DNA of 64,000 nt from Blautia argi (GTDB lineage Bacteria; Bacillota; Clostridia; Lachnospirales; Lachnospiraceae): contig NZ_CP030280.1 of NCBI RefSeq assembly GCF_003287895.1, forward strand, positions 1,557,501 through 1,621,500, in the 5' to 3' direction. Below, in pieces: positions 62,779 to 64,000 of this stretch. The position numbers and the translations under genes were made by a program. The notes beneath the pieces are model-generated. The model did not search any database, had not been told where the DNA came from, and was given only the letters and a program-made list of their open reading frames with translations. Position 1 is the stretch's first letter. Every line of letters begins with the position of its first letter.

Positions 62779-64000
62779 ATGAAAAAAATTTTTAGATTAG
62801 TTAATAAATATTTATATCAGCATTTTATTTCAATATGTATTCTCTTTGTTGCGATTATTTTGTCTAGTATATGTACCCTGATAATACCCATTATATCTGG
62901 GAATTTTGTTGATTATTTAGTTGATGAAAAAAAACAACAAGGGATTATCTTTTTTTGCCTCCTATTTGCAATAGTTAGTATTGCTAATATTTTAATTGGT
63001 TTTTTGTCCAATAGAATTTATACAAAAGTAAATTTGCAAATATTATATGAAATGGGACAAAGCTATATTCAACATATGCAGAAAATGAATGTTTTATATT
63101 TTAGTAATAAAAATATATCCCAAATAACTCAACAAATAAGTGTTGATATAAAAAGCGTCGTTGATTTCTTTTTTGATTTTTTTAGTAACGCAAGTATTAA
63201 CTTTTTTAAGATTCTTATACCGGCATTACTGGTTTTTTAGAATAAGCAGGGGTATGTGTTTTCTAATGCTTCTTTTGATGTTGATTTATTTGATTTCCTA
63301 CATTTTTTTTAAACAAAAATTATATGCCACTAGTTATGAAACCAAAAAAAATCAAAATGTATATTTTGGAGATTTGTATGAACAATTGCTTAAAATAAAA
63401 TTTATAAAAATATACAGTATTATGGATTGGTTTAACCAAACAATTCAGAAAACTTTTGATCAGTTACTTAAAGTAACAATGAAATTCCAAGTGATTCAAT
63501 ATATTTATTCAGGTTTAGATACAGCGATAATGTTTATTGGACAGTTAGGTGTATTTATTATCGGTGGTAATATGGTAATAAAAGGAAGGATAAGTATTGG
63601 AGAATTTACAATTATTAATACATACTTTAATATGGGAATTACAGCAGTGCGATATTTTTTTGGATTAGGAAAGAAAAAACAGGAAACATTGGTAGCTTAT
63701 GATAGATTAAATAGAATCATGGAACAAGAAGAAGAACATTTTGGTGAAATGTTATCAGATACTATATCTGAAGTTCGACTTCACAAATTGGGATTTTCAA
63801 TTAACAATAAAATTATTTTGAAAGATATAGAATGTAAATTTGATAAAGGGAATTCATATGCAATTAGTTGGAAAAAATGGTACAGGAAAGACGACTCTAT
63901 GTAATGTGCTTACTGGATTATATCAGGATTATACAGGCGTACTGAAGTATAATGGCGTATCTGCCAAAAGATATGATATGGAAAAACTAAGGAAAAAACG
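62779..64000 (+). pseudogene. ABC exporter, frameshifted and cut by the window end
   Basis: ATG 62779 follows GAGAGGGG. The first 153 codons encode ABC-exporter membrane helices and stop at 63238-63240. Removing one T from the T6 run joins PALLVF to RISRGMCFLML, which continues to about 63865. There an extra A in ATTAGTTGG must be removed to reach VGKNGTGKTTLCNVL, the Walker A of the ATPase domain; the frame remains open at the window edge. It would export the product of the radical SAM locus. With two shifts it cannot be made as one chain here. Confidence 0.8.

Overview
The window looks like accessory DNA from a low-GC gut Firmicute, most likely a Lachnospiraceae member (Ruminococcus gnavus, Blautia or Dorea type). 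The support is AT-rich sequence with strong AGGAGG ribosome sites and frequent TTG starts, YD-repeat RHS proteins, agr/LytTR regulation, IS66 debris, and mobile-element domains such as the LPD28-like and DUF4313-like ones. The genus is inferred; no rRNA or tRNA gene was seen.

Layout. 0-4.3 kb: the 3' part of a frameshifted RHS/YD-repeat protein with small followers (possible immunity genes) and a lipoprotein. 4.5-5.1 kb: a decayed class B sortase. 5.2-18.2 kb: a complete two-component class II lantibiotic locus with two beta precursors plus a relic third, LanM1, a C39-protease LanT exporter, three alpha precursors, a flavodoxin-like reductase, a BceAB-type ABC pair, LanM2 and a zinc-ribbon protein. 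The alpha peptides keep the ring spacing of lichenicidin alpha (recalled sequence) but lack its N-terminal ring. 18.4-20 kb: IS21 and IS66 remnants. 20-24.2 kb: an agr operon (AgrB, a Cys-less AgrD, an unknown protein, LytTR regulator, AgrC-like kinase, secreted DUF6973-like protein). The lantibiotic promoter and the agr promoter carry the same direct repeat (GGACAAA, 22 bp period) at exactly the same distance (32 bp) from the -10 box. This suggests that agr quorum sensing drives lantibiotic production.

24.4-26.4 kb: a decayed IS66 element with an 8-bp target duplication. 26.4-29.1 kb: an ECF sigma/anti-sigma operon with a secreted protein and an alpha/beta hydrolase. 29.3-57.6 kb: a mobile-element backbone (DUF262 protein, DUF4313-like protein, SSB with charge-block tail, RecD2-like helicase, MoxR AAA ATPase plus VWA protein, several large unknown proteins, two Rpn nucleases, LPD28-like protein), cut into blocks by hairpin terminators. 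Within it, 37.1-43.6 kb is an island lying between duplicated tails of an Rpn gene. It holds a tyrosine recombinase and a cargo bounded by a perfect 49-bp inverted repeat: a large P-loop ATPase facing an operon of nucleotidyltransferase-GNAT and ATP-grasp enzymes.

57.8-64 kb: a second peptide system. A LytTR regulator and a frameshifted AgrC-like kinase are divergent from a 19-residue peptide, an unknown 183-aa protein, a radical SAM enzyme, a membrane protein and a frameshifted ABC exporter. It looks like an undescribed radical-SAM peptide/pheromone locus, though several parts are broken in this sequence. Single-base frameshifts recur across the window, so decay and assembly error must both be considered.
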